A stretch of DNA of 64,000 nt from Serripes groenlandicus (GCA_031761405.1 JASEVX010000013.1:33112458-33176457); one strand, 5' to 3'. Shown: positions 11,190 to 21,972, numbered from the stretch's first letter. Notes: generated from the letters alone by a model not told the origin. A program made the numbers and translations.

Positions 11190-11310
11190 ATGCTCCAAAA
11201 CCATAAAAGCAAAATCCTTCTCGAAATTGACCAATCAGAATTCGTATTTGGAGCAAGGAGATAATTTTGCAGCACATAGATCGTTTTCAGATTTTTATAG
11301 TTTTTTGGAG
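11190..11310. repeat. Short dispersed repeat shared with 39150-39310
   Basis: CTCGAAATTGACCAATCAGA, TTTGGAGCA-GGAG and TTTTCAGA followed by TATAGTTT recur at 39215-39305. Possible inverted ends are CCAAAACCATAAAAG and TATAGTTTTTTGG. It is a small MITE candidate without coding capacity. Confidence 0.6.
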
Positions 11311-11358
11311 TCAGCTCGATCATAGAGATAGCGGTAAAAAAATTTAGTCATAACATAC

Positions 11359-11413
11359 CTTTCCTTTGTTCCTCTGTGAGCTCGTTTTCTTCGTATGATA
11401 TTGAATTGGAGGG
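11359..11413 (-). CDS. Calmodulin-like EF-hand gene, exon before EF-hand 1
   Basis: This 55-nt exon has acceptor TTTCAG and donor AAAG|GTATGT. It encodes PSNSISYEENELTEEQRK plus one base. ELTEEQRKEL is the hallmark N-terminal helix of calmodulin/troponin C proteins and joins seamlessly to the next exon (intron 9297-11358, phase 1). The exon starts in phase 0 and has no Met, so translation must begin further upstream. The only minus-strand start exon with a compatible phase-0 donor that I find in the window is 53917-54516, about 42.5 kb away. Intermediate exons cannot be excluded. Confidence 0.85.
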
Positions 11414-11589
11414 CTGAAATGGACATACAAAATAAATAATTATATATACACGTCTATGTAAGTGAATCGCGGTATAATCATAGAATAACTTACATCTTTC
11501 AACAATTGTTATATTCACACTGTTCTAAATTGCTGTTTGTTTAAGCGTTTATGGTTTAGTCCGATTTCCTCACTCATTTAATATCACGA

Positions 11590-11788
11590 CCGCCACGGTT
11601 GTGTAGTGGTAGAGCACTCGCCCCGGGTGCGAGAGTCTAGGTTTCTAACAGTCCTAACAGATCCAGGGCGGCTTTCGCCTCAGACCTTTAAGTCCGAAGG
11701 TGAACGCCCTACCGTGTTGCTACAAATGTTATCACAATAGTAATGCAACATAAGTATCCCCTTATACCTATATATATTGGATAAATAT

Positions 11789-11824
<36 letters not shown>

Positions 11825-12090
11825 ATATTTGAAGTTCGTCCACCAATTTTTTGAGAATGTTGTTAATTGTTCTCGAGGCTTGTCATATGAAGTCCCTTAT
11901 TGGGCTTCATTGTAACAGTCCAGATATCCACCCTGAGCCCGGCCGGGTCGTACCAAAATCTTTAAATTTGGTAGCAATATGTTTCATCTTTAGCGCTCCT
12001 GATTGCGGGGTTATCAATACGGCTGGCTGAATCGCTGCTGTCACAGTAAATATACCAAGACAACGTAATTGAAAATGTTTTGAAATCGGC
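11590..12090 (+). mobile_element. Family B SINE, diverged, split by poly-C
   Basis: The head at 11590-11650 reads TTGTGTAGTGGTAGAGCAC and GCGAGAGTCTAGGTTTC. A body piece at 11925-12085 (CCGGGTCGTACCAAA, GCGCTCCTGATTGCGGGG, GGCTGGCTGAAT) matches the family B body at 8500-8600. About 250 bp lie between them, including the C-run at 11790-11824. Confidence 0.65.
11790..11824. repeat. Uninterrupted run of 35 C
   Basis: Counted directly as 35 consecutive C after ATAAATATA. Such G-strand DNA could form stacked quadruplex structures, and the true length is likely to be misread by sequencing. Confidence 0.9.
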
Positions 12091-12243
12091 GTAAAGCCCT
12101 ATGCTAATAAACAAATCATTTAGTGTCAGCCTTTTTAATGGTAAAAGCATGAAAGATATAACGTTTTATTATGATGACCGTGTTAACATTTGTTTATGTC
12201 AATGCTTGTATGTATATGACGAGATGCATGCATTTGTATATAT

Positions 12244-12322
12244 ATATAAGGGAAAACAAAAATGATGAAAGATGCTATACATAATGTATAGCATCTTTCA
12301 TCATTTTTGTTTTCCCTTATAT
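12244..12322. repeat. Perfect 79-bp palindrome (39-bp arms, 1-nt centre)
   Basis: The arms 12244-12282 and 12284-12322 are exact inverses; checked base by base. The left arm starts ATATAAGGGAAAACAAAAA and the centre is at 12283. A transcript would form a fully paired hairpin. No similar hairpin copy is visible elsewhere in the window. Confidence 0.95.
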
Positions 12323-12363
12323 GTTGTAAAACATGATTGTTGGAATGTATTTAAGTAATTAAT

Positions 12364-12533
12364 GGCTATGTCTACCCAGTAAAAATGAAGCAAAAACGAT
12401 GTTTATGGTACTGGAAAGTGAAATTATTACTCTACTTTTATTTCAGAATTATGATTCTAATATTTCAATATAAATCTTTAACAGTTTTAAAACTTTGACA
12501 ATAATATTTATTTTCTGGTGGTTCAGCACCATT
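12364..12533. mobile_element. Half copy of the AAGGTGCTGAACTCC MITE
   Basis: GTCTACCCAGTAAAAATGAAG, GGAAAGTGAAATTATTACTC and CAGAATTATGATTCTAAT match the right half of the element at 13995-14337. It ends at GGTTCAGCACCATTAA. The left half is absent. Confidence 0.75.
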
Positions 12534-12596
12534 AACGTATCGTAATTGTGTTTTGTCACAACATTAAAATGCTAATGATACTCCGTAGATTATTAA

Positions 12597-13290
12597 TAAT
12601 TGATTAGTCGCCGGGCAGAAGCCCGCGACTTCTATTTGTAATAGCTTTTCGGAAATGACATGGGAGGAGAGTAATTATTAGAAAAAAAAAAAAAAAAAAA
12701 AAATGTCTAGAACATATTACAATATTTATTTCATTTTAGATGCGTCATTATTTATTGTAAAAACAATAAGTAATGACGCATCTAAAATGAAATAAATATT
12801 CCGATGTTTTAAGTATTTGCAGTTTCTTTATTTGGACTCGCATTTTTGTTTTTTGTTTTTTTGTTTTTATTTACGAAGACAAAACAGTCCCTATTAGACT
12901 TGCGGCAGACTGTTATGTGTCAATATCCAGATAAAAATCACGTCGAATTCTCCTTTTAATAGCAATTTCAACTTACTGAATGTTATTTTCGTGTTCAAAG
13001 AGATGTCTTGATTTGTGAAGAATGCATTTAATAATGTTTATCCATGTTTATCTAAAATATGAACTGTTTCTAAGCTAAATATGTTGATCAAGTGATTGCG
13101 TAGATAAATCTCCTTTGTCGTTCTTTAAACTCACTTACTTATTTATAGGTGATTTAAAATGTTTATTTGGATCGAAACAAAAGAAGAAAAGAACAAGATA
13201 TAAATGAACTATTGTTGAAACCGACATAAAAAAGGCATTATAGAAAACCATGTCCTGTAATAAGAAGATATAAGGTTACTCGTTGTTGCA
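12597..13290. repeat. Segment duplicated at 17051-17560
   Basis: TTAGTCGCCGGGCAGAAGCC, AATGACGCATCTAAAATG, AATATTCCGATGTTTTA, TACGAAGACAAAACAGTCCC and GTGATTTAAAATGTTTATTTG recur in the same order at 17051-17560 with small indels. No coding frame is evident. Confidence 0.8.
12721..12800. repeat. Near-perfect palindrome, 38-bp arms
   Basis: Arms 12721-12758 and 12763-12800 differ at one position; the spacer is AAAA. The arm starts AATATTTATTTCATTTTAGA. The related copy at ~17185-17222 keeps only the right arm, so the palindrome either arose or was lost after duplication. Confidence 0.9.
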
Positions 13291-13299
13291 TTATGTCGA

Positions 13300-13573
13300 T
13301 GAAAATGCATTCTAATGAATGTATATATTTAAACGATAATCGCCAATTTCGAAATTAACGCACCTCAACAATTTCCAATCTATCGCGGAGTTGTTTGTTT
13401 TTTGGTTGTTGTTCTTTTAATTAATTCCAAACGGTTTTTATAGAATATATCAGCGGTGACCCAGGTAAACCAACCTTAACGTAATTATTACGTGTGTCTG
13501 AAAACTTGTCTGACTACGTATTCATACACAGGATCCAAAGAGTAACTGCTTTTCAGAAGTTTCTTAAAACCAT
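13300..13573. other. No gene seen
   Basis: AT-rich sequence between a duplicated segment and a MITE, with no feature I can name. Confidence 0.4.
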
Positions 13574-13844
13574 ATAATTGAGCCGTCCCGCGAGAAGACC
13601 AACATTATGGCCTCTGCGTTATGTATAGACCCATATCAGCCTACGCAGCCCGCGCAGACTGATACGGACCGACACATTCCGTCTTAGCGAGGATAGAGGT
13701 ATAGAGTAATGATCCCGAAACAGAAAATCCACAGGAGGCGAAAGGTGTCCATCCGGCTAAGCCTGCGCGGCATGCTTAGGCTGATACGGGTCGATACTTT
13801 ACGCAGAGTCCACAATGTTGGTTTTCTCGCGGGACGGCTCATAT
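13574..13844. mobile_element. GAGCCGTC foldback MITE, copy 3
   Basis: The left end is GAGCCGTCCCGCGAG and the right end CTCGCGGGACGGCTCATAT, with the GCGCAGGCT-type core pairs inside. The following 100 bp (13856-13946, CTGGATCTACG and ACTTACGGTTTG) resemble 29323-29410 and may be another old repeat. Confidence 0.88.
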
Positions 13845-13994
13845 GCCTAATTGACGAACAGTGCAGACTTATCAGACTGTGCGGGTGTGCTGACTAATCT
13901 GGATCTACGTTTGTCGAAAATGACTTACGGTTTGTATTCGCATAGCAAATCTTAACTCTGAGAAAATTGTTAAGATATTAATAACTTCACCTTG

Positions 13995-14337
13995 AAGGTG
14001 CTGAACTCCAGATGGAGATCAACATTTTGAAATGTTGAAATTCTGCAATTATTGCTAATAGTGACAACACACTTGAACACAGTAAGTAATAAATAGTTCA
14101 AAACCATTTCGGCAGTTAAGTTGAAAAATTGAAAATGTACAAAGTTTGGCTTGCTGGGTATGTCTACCCAGTAAAAATGAAGCACGAACGATCAATATTT
14201 AGATGTTTATTGTACTAGAAAGTGAAATTATTACTCTACTTTTATCCCAGAATTATGATTCTAATTATTCAAAGACAACTTCTGAACAGTTTTCAAACTT
14301 TAAGTATGATATTTATTTTTCCGGAGTTTAGCACCTT
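13995..14337. mobile_element. MITE with AAGGTGCTGAACTCC termini
   Basis: Imperfect inverted termini AAGGTGCTGAACTCCAG and CGGAGTTTAGCACCTTT bound a 343-bp AT-rich element without coding capacity. An opposite-orientation copy lies at 38656-39008 and a half copy at 12364-12533. Flanking bases do not give an unambiguous target duplication. Confidence 0.8.
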
Positions 14338-14390
14338 TAAAATGTACGATAAAAGACATTTCAATTCAATTAATAATGCTTCATATAATG

Positions 14391-14570
14391 TACAGTAACA
14401 CCTGTGTTTAAAGACCACCGCCATGATAACACAACTCTATAGTCTTTGTTCACAGGTGGTCTCCAATTGCAGGGTCATTTATGCAAAGGAAATGAGTGAT
14501 TGGGAAGCTAAGAGTGTGGTTGCTACAGACAGAGAACTTCTATTCCCAGGTGGTCCTTTTGGCTGTACAT
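14391..14570. mobile_element. MITE with ACAGT...CCTGTGTTTAAAGACCACC termini
   Basis: The left end TACAGTAACACCTGTG and AAGACCACC pair with the right end GGTGGTCC...GGCTGTACA. The interior contains TTCACAGGTGGTCT and GGTCATTTATGCAAA. A better copy lies at 33477-33661 and a fragment at 28147-28262. Confidence 0.8.
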
Positions 14571-14980
14571 GTTAATTTAGTATGCCAGGATAATATTTAT
14601 ATAGCGAAAATGTCATAAAATCTGCGTTCTAATTAATTATGTATTTTTAGACGTTATCACCCAACGTTTTCCATAGGGAGACATAGGGAGACAAATGCAA
14701 ATTTACTTATGAATCTCGTTTTATATTTCAACCGTATCAAGTGGAAGATTTAAACAGATTCCAAATCGCTTAAGATAAAAAAGTTCTACTGTATTTAACT
14801 AACATATAAAGCGGAGAATTTAACAAAAATGTAAACAGACATTAAATCAACTGTGTTATACAAAGGTCACTTTTAACGATTTTAAACACATATAGAACGA
14901 CATAAAATAAAAAAAATAAACATTTCCTCTGAAGTTATTTTGTAACATTGTCACATTTAGAGGATGATTTTTAAACAGAC

Positions 14981-15850
14981 ATGAAGTCGACCATGCAGTA
15001 CAGGACAAGTAGTGTTTATTGTTTTGGGGGGTTATTATTTATTCTCCTTGTTTTGTATGTTTGTCTGGGTTTTTGTGACCTTCTTTTTCCCATCAATGAA
15101 ATGTATAACTTTATTAAAACCTTTTTAAAAACACACATCTTTAGCGTCGGATATTTTGAACCAGGAGACCCAGGTTGTGTCACAGTCGCAACGATCAAGG
15201 TAGTATGCCCTTTGTCAATACAGGTTTCCTAGTACTGGTTTGTTGACCAAGGGGTCATGCATAATAATGTTGAAACCGGCGTTTTAATATAATTTAAAAA
15301 AAGAATGCATTTGGAAAAGCTTAGAAATTGAATGGTTATGCCATCAATGTGCATTAATAAAAAGCATGTTTAGATGTTCTTGTGCTATACCAACCAAAAC
15401 GAAATTACACACGATGAAGACAAGTTCTTTTGGTATGGACTAAAGTATGCTATTCAACGGTATGAATGTAAAATCAACATAATTTGTGTTTCGCTAAACC
15501 GTTTTATATACCGTTACCTGGCTTCACCTCTATATTATTTATTCTCCTTGTTTTGTATGTTTGTCTGGGTATTTGTGACCTCCCTTTTCCCATCAATGAA
15601 ATGTATAACTTTAATAAAACCTTTATAAAAACACACATCTTTAGCGTAGGATATTTTGAACCAGGAGACCCACAGTCGCAACGATCAAGGTAGTATGCCC
15701 TTTGTCAAGACAGGTTTCCTAGCCTAGTACTGGTTTGTTGACCCAGGGTCATGAATAATAATGTTGAAACCGGCGTTTTAATACAATTTAAAAGAAAGAA
15801 TGTATTTGGAAAAGCTTAGAAATTGAATGGTTATGCCATCAATGTGCATT
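14981..15850. repeat. ~530-bp direct duplication with SINE A tail
   Basis: 15040-15330 and 15537-15850 match closely (TTATTTATTCTCCTTGTTTT, CATCAATGAAATGTATAACT, AAACACACATCTTTAGCGT, GTTGAAACCGGCGTTTTAAT). Each copy ends in the family A SINE 3' region in plus orientation (CTAGTACTGGTTTGTTGAC). The overlapping 60-84-codon frames are repeat shadows. Confidence 0.85.
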
Positions 15851-16008
15851 ATAGATTCTTTATACTAACAAGTATCTAGTAATACCTTATTGATTGTAAG
15901 GTATGAGGAAGGATGGCCACGACCTTCCCATACGTGGTAAATAAAGTTATACCAAATAAAAAAAGGCTGTCCTCGCGGAATCCCAATTCATAAGATAATA
16001 AACAGCAT

Positions 16009-16273
16009 TTAAGCCGTCCCGCGAGAAAACCAACACTGTGGACTCTGCGTTCAGAAACGATCTGGTTCAGCCTAAGGATGGCGCGCAGGCTAATCAGGAC
16101 TGACACTTTTCACCTTCTGTGGATTTTCTGTTTCAGGAATCATTATTCTTAACCTCTAGCTCCCTGAGACGAAATGTGTCGGCCTTGATTAGCCTGCGCG
16201 GACTGTGCAGGCTGATCTGTATCGATACATTACGCAGAGACCATACTGTTGGTTTTCTCTAGGGACAGCTCAA
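16009..16273. mobile_element. GAGCCGTC foldback MITE, copy 4
   Basis: AAGCCGTCCCGCGAGAAAAC at the left and TTTTCTCTAGGGACAGCTC at the right, with the same core. It interrupts the repeat block whose pieces lie at 15345-15540 and 16275-16480. Confidence 0.88.
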
Positions 16274-16274
16274 T

Positions 16275-16480
16275 TATTAATAAAAAAACATGTTTAGACG
16301 TTCTTGTGTTATACCAACCAAAACAAAATTACACACGATGAAGTCAGGTTCTTTTTTGGCAATGGACAAAAGACGGTATGAATGTAACATCAACATAATT
16401 ATTTGAACCAAACTTGTGTTTCTCAAAAGCGTTGTATATACCGTTACCTGGCTTCACCTCTATATTATTTTGTTTGTAGG
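16275..16480. repeat. Third copy of the 15345-15540 segment
   Basis: AACATGTTTAGACGTTCTTG, ACCAACCAAAACAAAATTAC and CCGTTACCTGGCTTCACCTC repeat the segment at 15361-15536 with substitutions and small indels. Confidence 0.85.
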
Positions 16481-16597
16481 TAATACTTGTATTTAGCTGA
16501 TAGTTTAAAAAGATGTAAAAAATAAATACATTTGAAACGAATTTTTCCTTTCCTCAATCGTGTAACAGTGTTTATTGGTTTTACTTCTTCGGCGAAA

Positions 16598-17050
16598 GCT
16601 GATTAACCTCAGTTTTGACCTAGATTTTAAACAAATGATCTACATCGTAGACAAATCAAATGTTGTATTTAATGAATGATGTCGAAGAAATAAAGGAAGT
16701 GAAACGTTTTGATTGGTTCATAGTTAAGTTGTCGATCCTACGAGAGGCACTAATAAGGTGAAGTTTTAAAATGAAATGTTCTGCATACTAACCTTTAATA
16801 GAAAACGTATGAAATATAATATTTAAAAGAAACATATTATTATTATTAATTATTTTTGAAACATGATAAGTTTTCAGGTATTTATCGTCAATTGAAACTT
16901 ATATACCTCTTGGGAGCCTCGCGTTATCTCTAGTCATGTGACATATTCTCGGCCTTGACAGAGACATATAAACACATCAAGCCTTGATAATCTATTTATA
17001 GAAACTGAAGCTGGATGGAGATGGCCGATTAGCCTTTGGTAAACACATAG
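16598..17050. repeat. Inverted partner of 7142-7605
   Basis: It reads as the reverse complement of 7142-7605 from AGCTGATTAACCTCAGTTTT to AGCCTTTGGTAAACACATAG, with an extra ~25 bp near 16965 (ACAGAGACATATAAACAC). It runs directly into the segment shared with 12597. Confidence 0.85.
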
Positions 17051-17560
17051 ATTATTAGTCGCCGGGCAGAAGCCAGCGACTTCTATTTTTAATAGGTTTT
17101 CGGAAATCACATGGGAGGGGGGATTATCATTAGAAAGAAACACATTTAGATGTCTTTACCATATTACAATTGTGTTTGTTTAAAAACACTAAGTAATGAC
17201 ACATCTAAAATGAAATAAATATTCCGATGTTTTAGGTATTTTCAGTTTCTTTATTTTGACTCGCATTTATGTTTTTTTGTTTTATTTACGAAGACAAAAC
17301 AGTCCCTATAAGCTAGACTGGTATACTTTATTTTACACTATATACTACATGTAATCAAAAGGCGATAACATAACTACAAACCTTTACGTCGCACAGTCTA
17401 ATTTATTTGTTTACATACTCGCGAATACCAACTGCGTAGATCAATCTCCTTTGCAGAGAGCCACTCTTTACACTCACTTACAAATAGTAAATCATAGGTG
17501 ATTTAAAATGTTTATTTGGTTCGAAACAAATGAAGAAAAGAACAAACCGAGATATAAAAC
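17051..17560. repeat. Segment duplicated from/to 12597-13290
   Basis: Same order of blocks as 12597-13290 but ~180 bp shorter; the left arm of the 12721 palindrome is missing here. Confidence 0.8.
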
Positions 17561-18060
17561 TGGTTTTAACAGAAAAATTACTTTGAACGAACACTCTCTG
17601 CCTATAAAGAGAGTTTCAAGGACATCTCTGCGAATAAGAAAGAATCGGGTCTTTCGTACAAAATAATTTCGTCCTTGACAATTTTAAATGTGTCACTTAA
17701 TTCCCTAAAGGCATTACTGTTTATGATCAATAATTAGTTGGTTGTGTGTATGGTCAACCTACTTTGGAATGGAGATTGATCATAAACAATGAAAGGCTTC
17801 AATTATCGTTGACAAAACAATGCAAGTTATGATACATTTTCACTTGACACCACCCCTGATGTTCCAATATGCCCCTCAGTTGATAACTGTTTATTGAACT
17901 ACTATAATGTTAGTGTTATGCATAACTGCACTATGGATATCCGGCGACATTGATGCGTTGCATCAGCTTTCTCTTGTTGTTATTATATATAGTAGTTGAT
18001 ACTGTGATAAAGATATAAGACTATATTGAAGCTTTTATATACATGTATGTCTGTCTGTAC
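17561..18060. other. No gene seen
   Basis: AT-rich, with loose inverted pieces (TTGATCATAAACA near 17775 and TTATGATCAATAATTAG near 17720) that may be an old hairpin element. Confidence 0.4.
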
Positions 18061-18845
<785 letters not shown>

Positions 18846-19973
18846 CTCTCCGTATTTAACTCGTCCCCCGACAGTACGATACATCAAAATTCTTTATAAA
18901 TCATCATTTATATACATATTGGATTAGATCATTTCACTCAATCGTCTGTGTCTGTCGATTCATCTGCCTCTCTTTCTCCCAAGACATCACGCACAAAGCC
19001 CATATAAATCATCGTTTTCACACACATTTCCCTATTATCACTAGACAGACGATACATTTCCCCCCTCGTCAGCCAACCAACCCACCAAATAGAAAACCTC
19101 TACTCTCTCTAATCAAATATACCCTAAAACAATCAAATCACATGTAATCGCTTCAGCATCAATTTAACCTGCCAATTTAGTAAATCAATCCCAACAAGGT
19201 GTAAATATATTACGAGGCCGGGAGTCGTTACATGTCTTTGGAATTAATCAGACGAATTGATTTTTCTTCCGTTCTTGAGATTACTGATTCAAATATACTC
19301 CTCTACGGGTTTTATGGAGTCGTCCATATTGAAAGACATTATAGAAATGTAGTAATGTTGGGGTTATTATTGGTTTTCAATAACTATAATTACGTTTGAC
19401 AATTGGACATTATGGAAAAGCAGTTCGTTCCTCATCAACAAATGTCTAAAATATTATATAAACTAGGAACGAAATTAACTTCTGATTTTGGGGTTGTATT
19501 AGTATCAGAATGGAATTATTAGTAATTGCTATCACCATGGCAACGTCTCACTGTATTTCTAAATATATCCTTTTTGCGCGTCAAATCGAGCCCAATATAA
19601 TGAAACTAGCAGTGTCTTCGCTTGTTTGATTGAGATAGAATTCTCAGAATAACGAGCGATGAATGTATTCTTGATCACATCTAAGAAAGCTTCGATGCTT
19701 CATGTAATACGGCTAGCTATTACTAGACTATTCTTAATAAAGTTACAGTTAGTCTCACCAGGTCTGTTTTTTTGGCGTTACATAACACGGTAGTCGCCTG
19801 GGCGAATGTTAGTTATCAAACATTTCTGAGCGATATGTTAGCTCAATTGTTAGGCACATATGTATAGTAGCAAGTATGCCAAATGGGGACCATCTAGAGT
19901 TGCTAACAATGATTAGTTTATTTATGCTGTTTTACTACGTTTTCAACAGCATTTTAGTTAATATACCACAAAG
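18846..19973. other. No gene seen
   Basis: About 1.1 kb without recognisable coding, repeat ends or RNA genes. Confidence 0.5.
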
Positions 19974-20037
19974 ACAGTGGTGTAGAGGTAGAGCGTCGGC
20001 CTCTCGAACCAAAGGTCCAAAGTTCGAATCCCGTGAT
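19974..20037 (+). mobile_element. tRNA-like SINE head
   Basis: AGTGGTGTAGAGGTAGAGC and AAAGTTCGAATCCCGTGATG are box A- and box B-like with tRNA spacing. No acceptor-stem pairing is convincing and no SINE body follows, so it is taken as a SINE remnant rather than a functional tRNA. Confidence 0.55.
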
Positions 20038-20329
20038 GAGCGGGTTTTACCTTTAGGATTTTTCCGCGAGTACGTGTTGAGTCTCCAGAGAGCGGACATC
20101 GATTGTAATTAATTTAAGCTGGCAGCTTATTTCGCAATCGATGTAATTAAATAAGTTAAAATAAATATGCGCGGTGAATGTAGGCTATAACCAGCCAGAC
20201 CATTAATGCAATGCAATCTTGGTTAACCCTGCGTGGTCACTCATCTTTAGTGTACACCATAACATATGTCAGAGAGACCAACGATGTTGAAACCAGTTGG
20301 AAGAATTCAGCATGACATCAAAGGGTTTG

Positions 20330-20374
20330 GTTGGCTAATAATAGAGATATTGTGGGGGGAAACGAGCTGTATAT
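20330..20374. mobile_element. Right part of a TAGATAAGG-type MITE
   Basis: GGGTTTGGTTGGCTAATAA and ATATTGTGGGG...AGCTGTA match 22370-22420 and 58165-58212. It is cut by the CGAGGGCTTGG element that follows. Confidence 0.65.
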
Positions 20375-20620
20375 CGAGGGCTTGGCGTGAAACGGTTGTA
20401 ACTAAAATCCTATTTTGAAAACCCTGGTTTAGGGGCAATTTTGACCCCTTTGTAAACAATGCAAATTTAGGTGCCATTGCTCAGAACGAGCAATGGCACC
20501 TAAATTTCCATTGTTTACCAAGTAAAATGATTTAACGCTTATAAAGACTTTATGGCGAGGTGATTAACTTTGGTTAAAAAATACCAATTTAAGTTACAAC
20601 CGTTTCACGCCAAGCCCTCG
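20375..20620. mobile_element. CGAGGGCTTGG MITE with 4-bp target duplication, copy 1
   Basis: The termini are exact inverses for ~29 bp: CGAGGGCTTGGCGTGAAAC at the left and GTTTCACGCCAAGCCCTCG at the right. The element is flanked on both sides by ATAT (20371-20374, 20621-20624). An inner hairpin AGGTGCCATTGCTC / GAGCAATGGCACCT lies at ~20470-20505. There is no coding capacity at 246 bp. Confidence 0.9.
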
Positions 20621-20624
20621 ATAT

Positions 20625-21484
20625 AGTCAGTATGATAGGGTTAACACCGTTGCCTTATCCCTTTCACAACTACAATCAATCTGCAGCTCAGGCAACTTCG
20701 AAAACATATAAACAAATACGACGGAAAACACTTTATAAATGAAAGTTTAATTATTGAATAAAATTAAAAAAATCATTGTGACAAAATGAGTCATTTTTCA
20801 ATGATGTTTTAGATAAATCCTCATATCCCTTGGTAATGGGATGCAAGTTGGGCTTTGTTTAAGAACATGACCTCGACAAAAATAACATCCAATTGATGTT
20901 CACAAAGTTTGGTTACGTACTTTGCAACCATAGTGACGTAAGTTACATTATTCTAGCAGAATTCCATCAGACTTAATTCACCATCCAAACTTCAATAACA
21001 ATTATGAAAGACGTCAGATGGTCTTAATTGGGTTTACGAGTTTAGCCGAATAATTATGAGTGATGACCGAGGTCTAGATTGAGTTGACGAGATCACTATC
21101 CGAAGATTTACGATTGATATACGAGTTCTAAATAAAGTTTACGAGTTTAACAGAAGAGTTTCGATAGAGGCAGAGGTCGACCAGTAGTCCCGATATCATG
21201 GTTTGAATTCAGACACTTTCTATCTGACTAAAAGCATTTACATGTTATGTTATAGTCCGTAGGAAGCGGAACTATGTATCAGATGTCTTAAAAAAGGGTG
21301 TAAATTGGTCTTTGTCCAAAAGGTATCTCCCTAATTACATATCCAAACCTTAGGTTGAAGGTACAAAAATTATCTACTCACTGAGACGATTTTGTTTAGT
21401 ACCCACAACATAGGATTGTAGGATCAATTAGCACATATCATGTGCACCTTATCTTGAACGCACTATGGTACGAGTGCTCTTAGC
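20625..21484. other. No gene seen
   Basis: AT-rich; 21285-21425 contains pieces of the TAGATAAGG-type MITE (GTACCCACAACATAGG). Around 21030-21170 the words GTTTACGAGTTTA and GAGTTGACGAG recur, a decayed short repeat. Confidence 0.5.
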
Positions 21485-21702
21485 TTAACCCTTTTCAACA
21501 TACAACAATTATGTAGCAGACAACTTTGAATACATCGGTGCAAACATAGGAAAATCCTTCTAAAAAAGGTAATCTATTGGATGGTTTTGAAAACATTGTG
21601 TCAAAAGAAATGAATGATCTATTTGAGTAATTTCTTCTTTTGCCAGAGTGATTTCCAAAGTTGTCTTCTGCGAATGCGTCAACATGTGGGGAAAGGGTTG
21701 AT
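21485..21702. mobile_element. piggyBac-like MITE
   Basis: It runs from TTAACCCTTTTCAACATAC to GTGGGGAAAGGGTTGATTAA. The interior has GCAGACAACTTTGAA and its inverse TTCCAAAGTTGTCTTCTGC, so much of the element is self-complementary. Confidence 0.85.
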
Positions 21703-21721
21703 TAATGCAATACTGTCTTTG

Positions 21722-21972
21722 TTCACTTTAAAACCATTTCCCACCTGCAGACGCATTTTTGACGCAATAGCAGCAGACGACCTTTGAAAACATTGTGGCT
21801 AAAGGTGAAATTGCTCATAATGAGCAATTTCTCCTTTGATCACAATTTTGTTTTTAACTTTATTTAACAATCAAGCTATTATTTTATGGAGATTTTTCAG
21901 GGTTGTTTTGTCACCATGTTTTCAAAGTCGTCTGCTGCAGAGTTGTTGCATGCGAGAAAGGTTTTATATATC
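21722..21972. mobile_element. piggyBac-like MITE, diverged copy
   Basis: Left end CTTTAAAACCATTTCCCACC, interior GCAGCAGACGACCTTTGAAA and TTGCTCATAATGAGCAATTT (a short palindrome), right end TTGCATGCGAGAAAGGTTTTA. It lies only 20 bp from the previous copy. Confidence 0.8.

Noticed and set aside
19974..20037. Functional tRNA gene
   Set aside because: Box A and B are present but acceptor and anticodon stems do not pair well; better explained as a SINE head.
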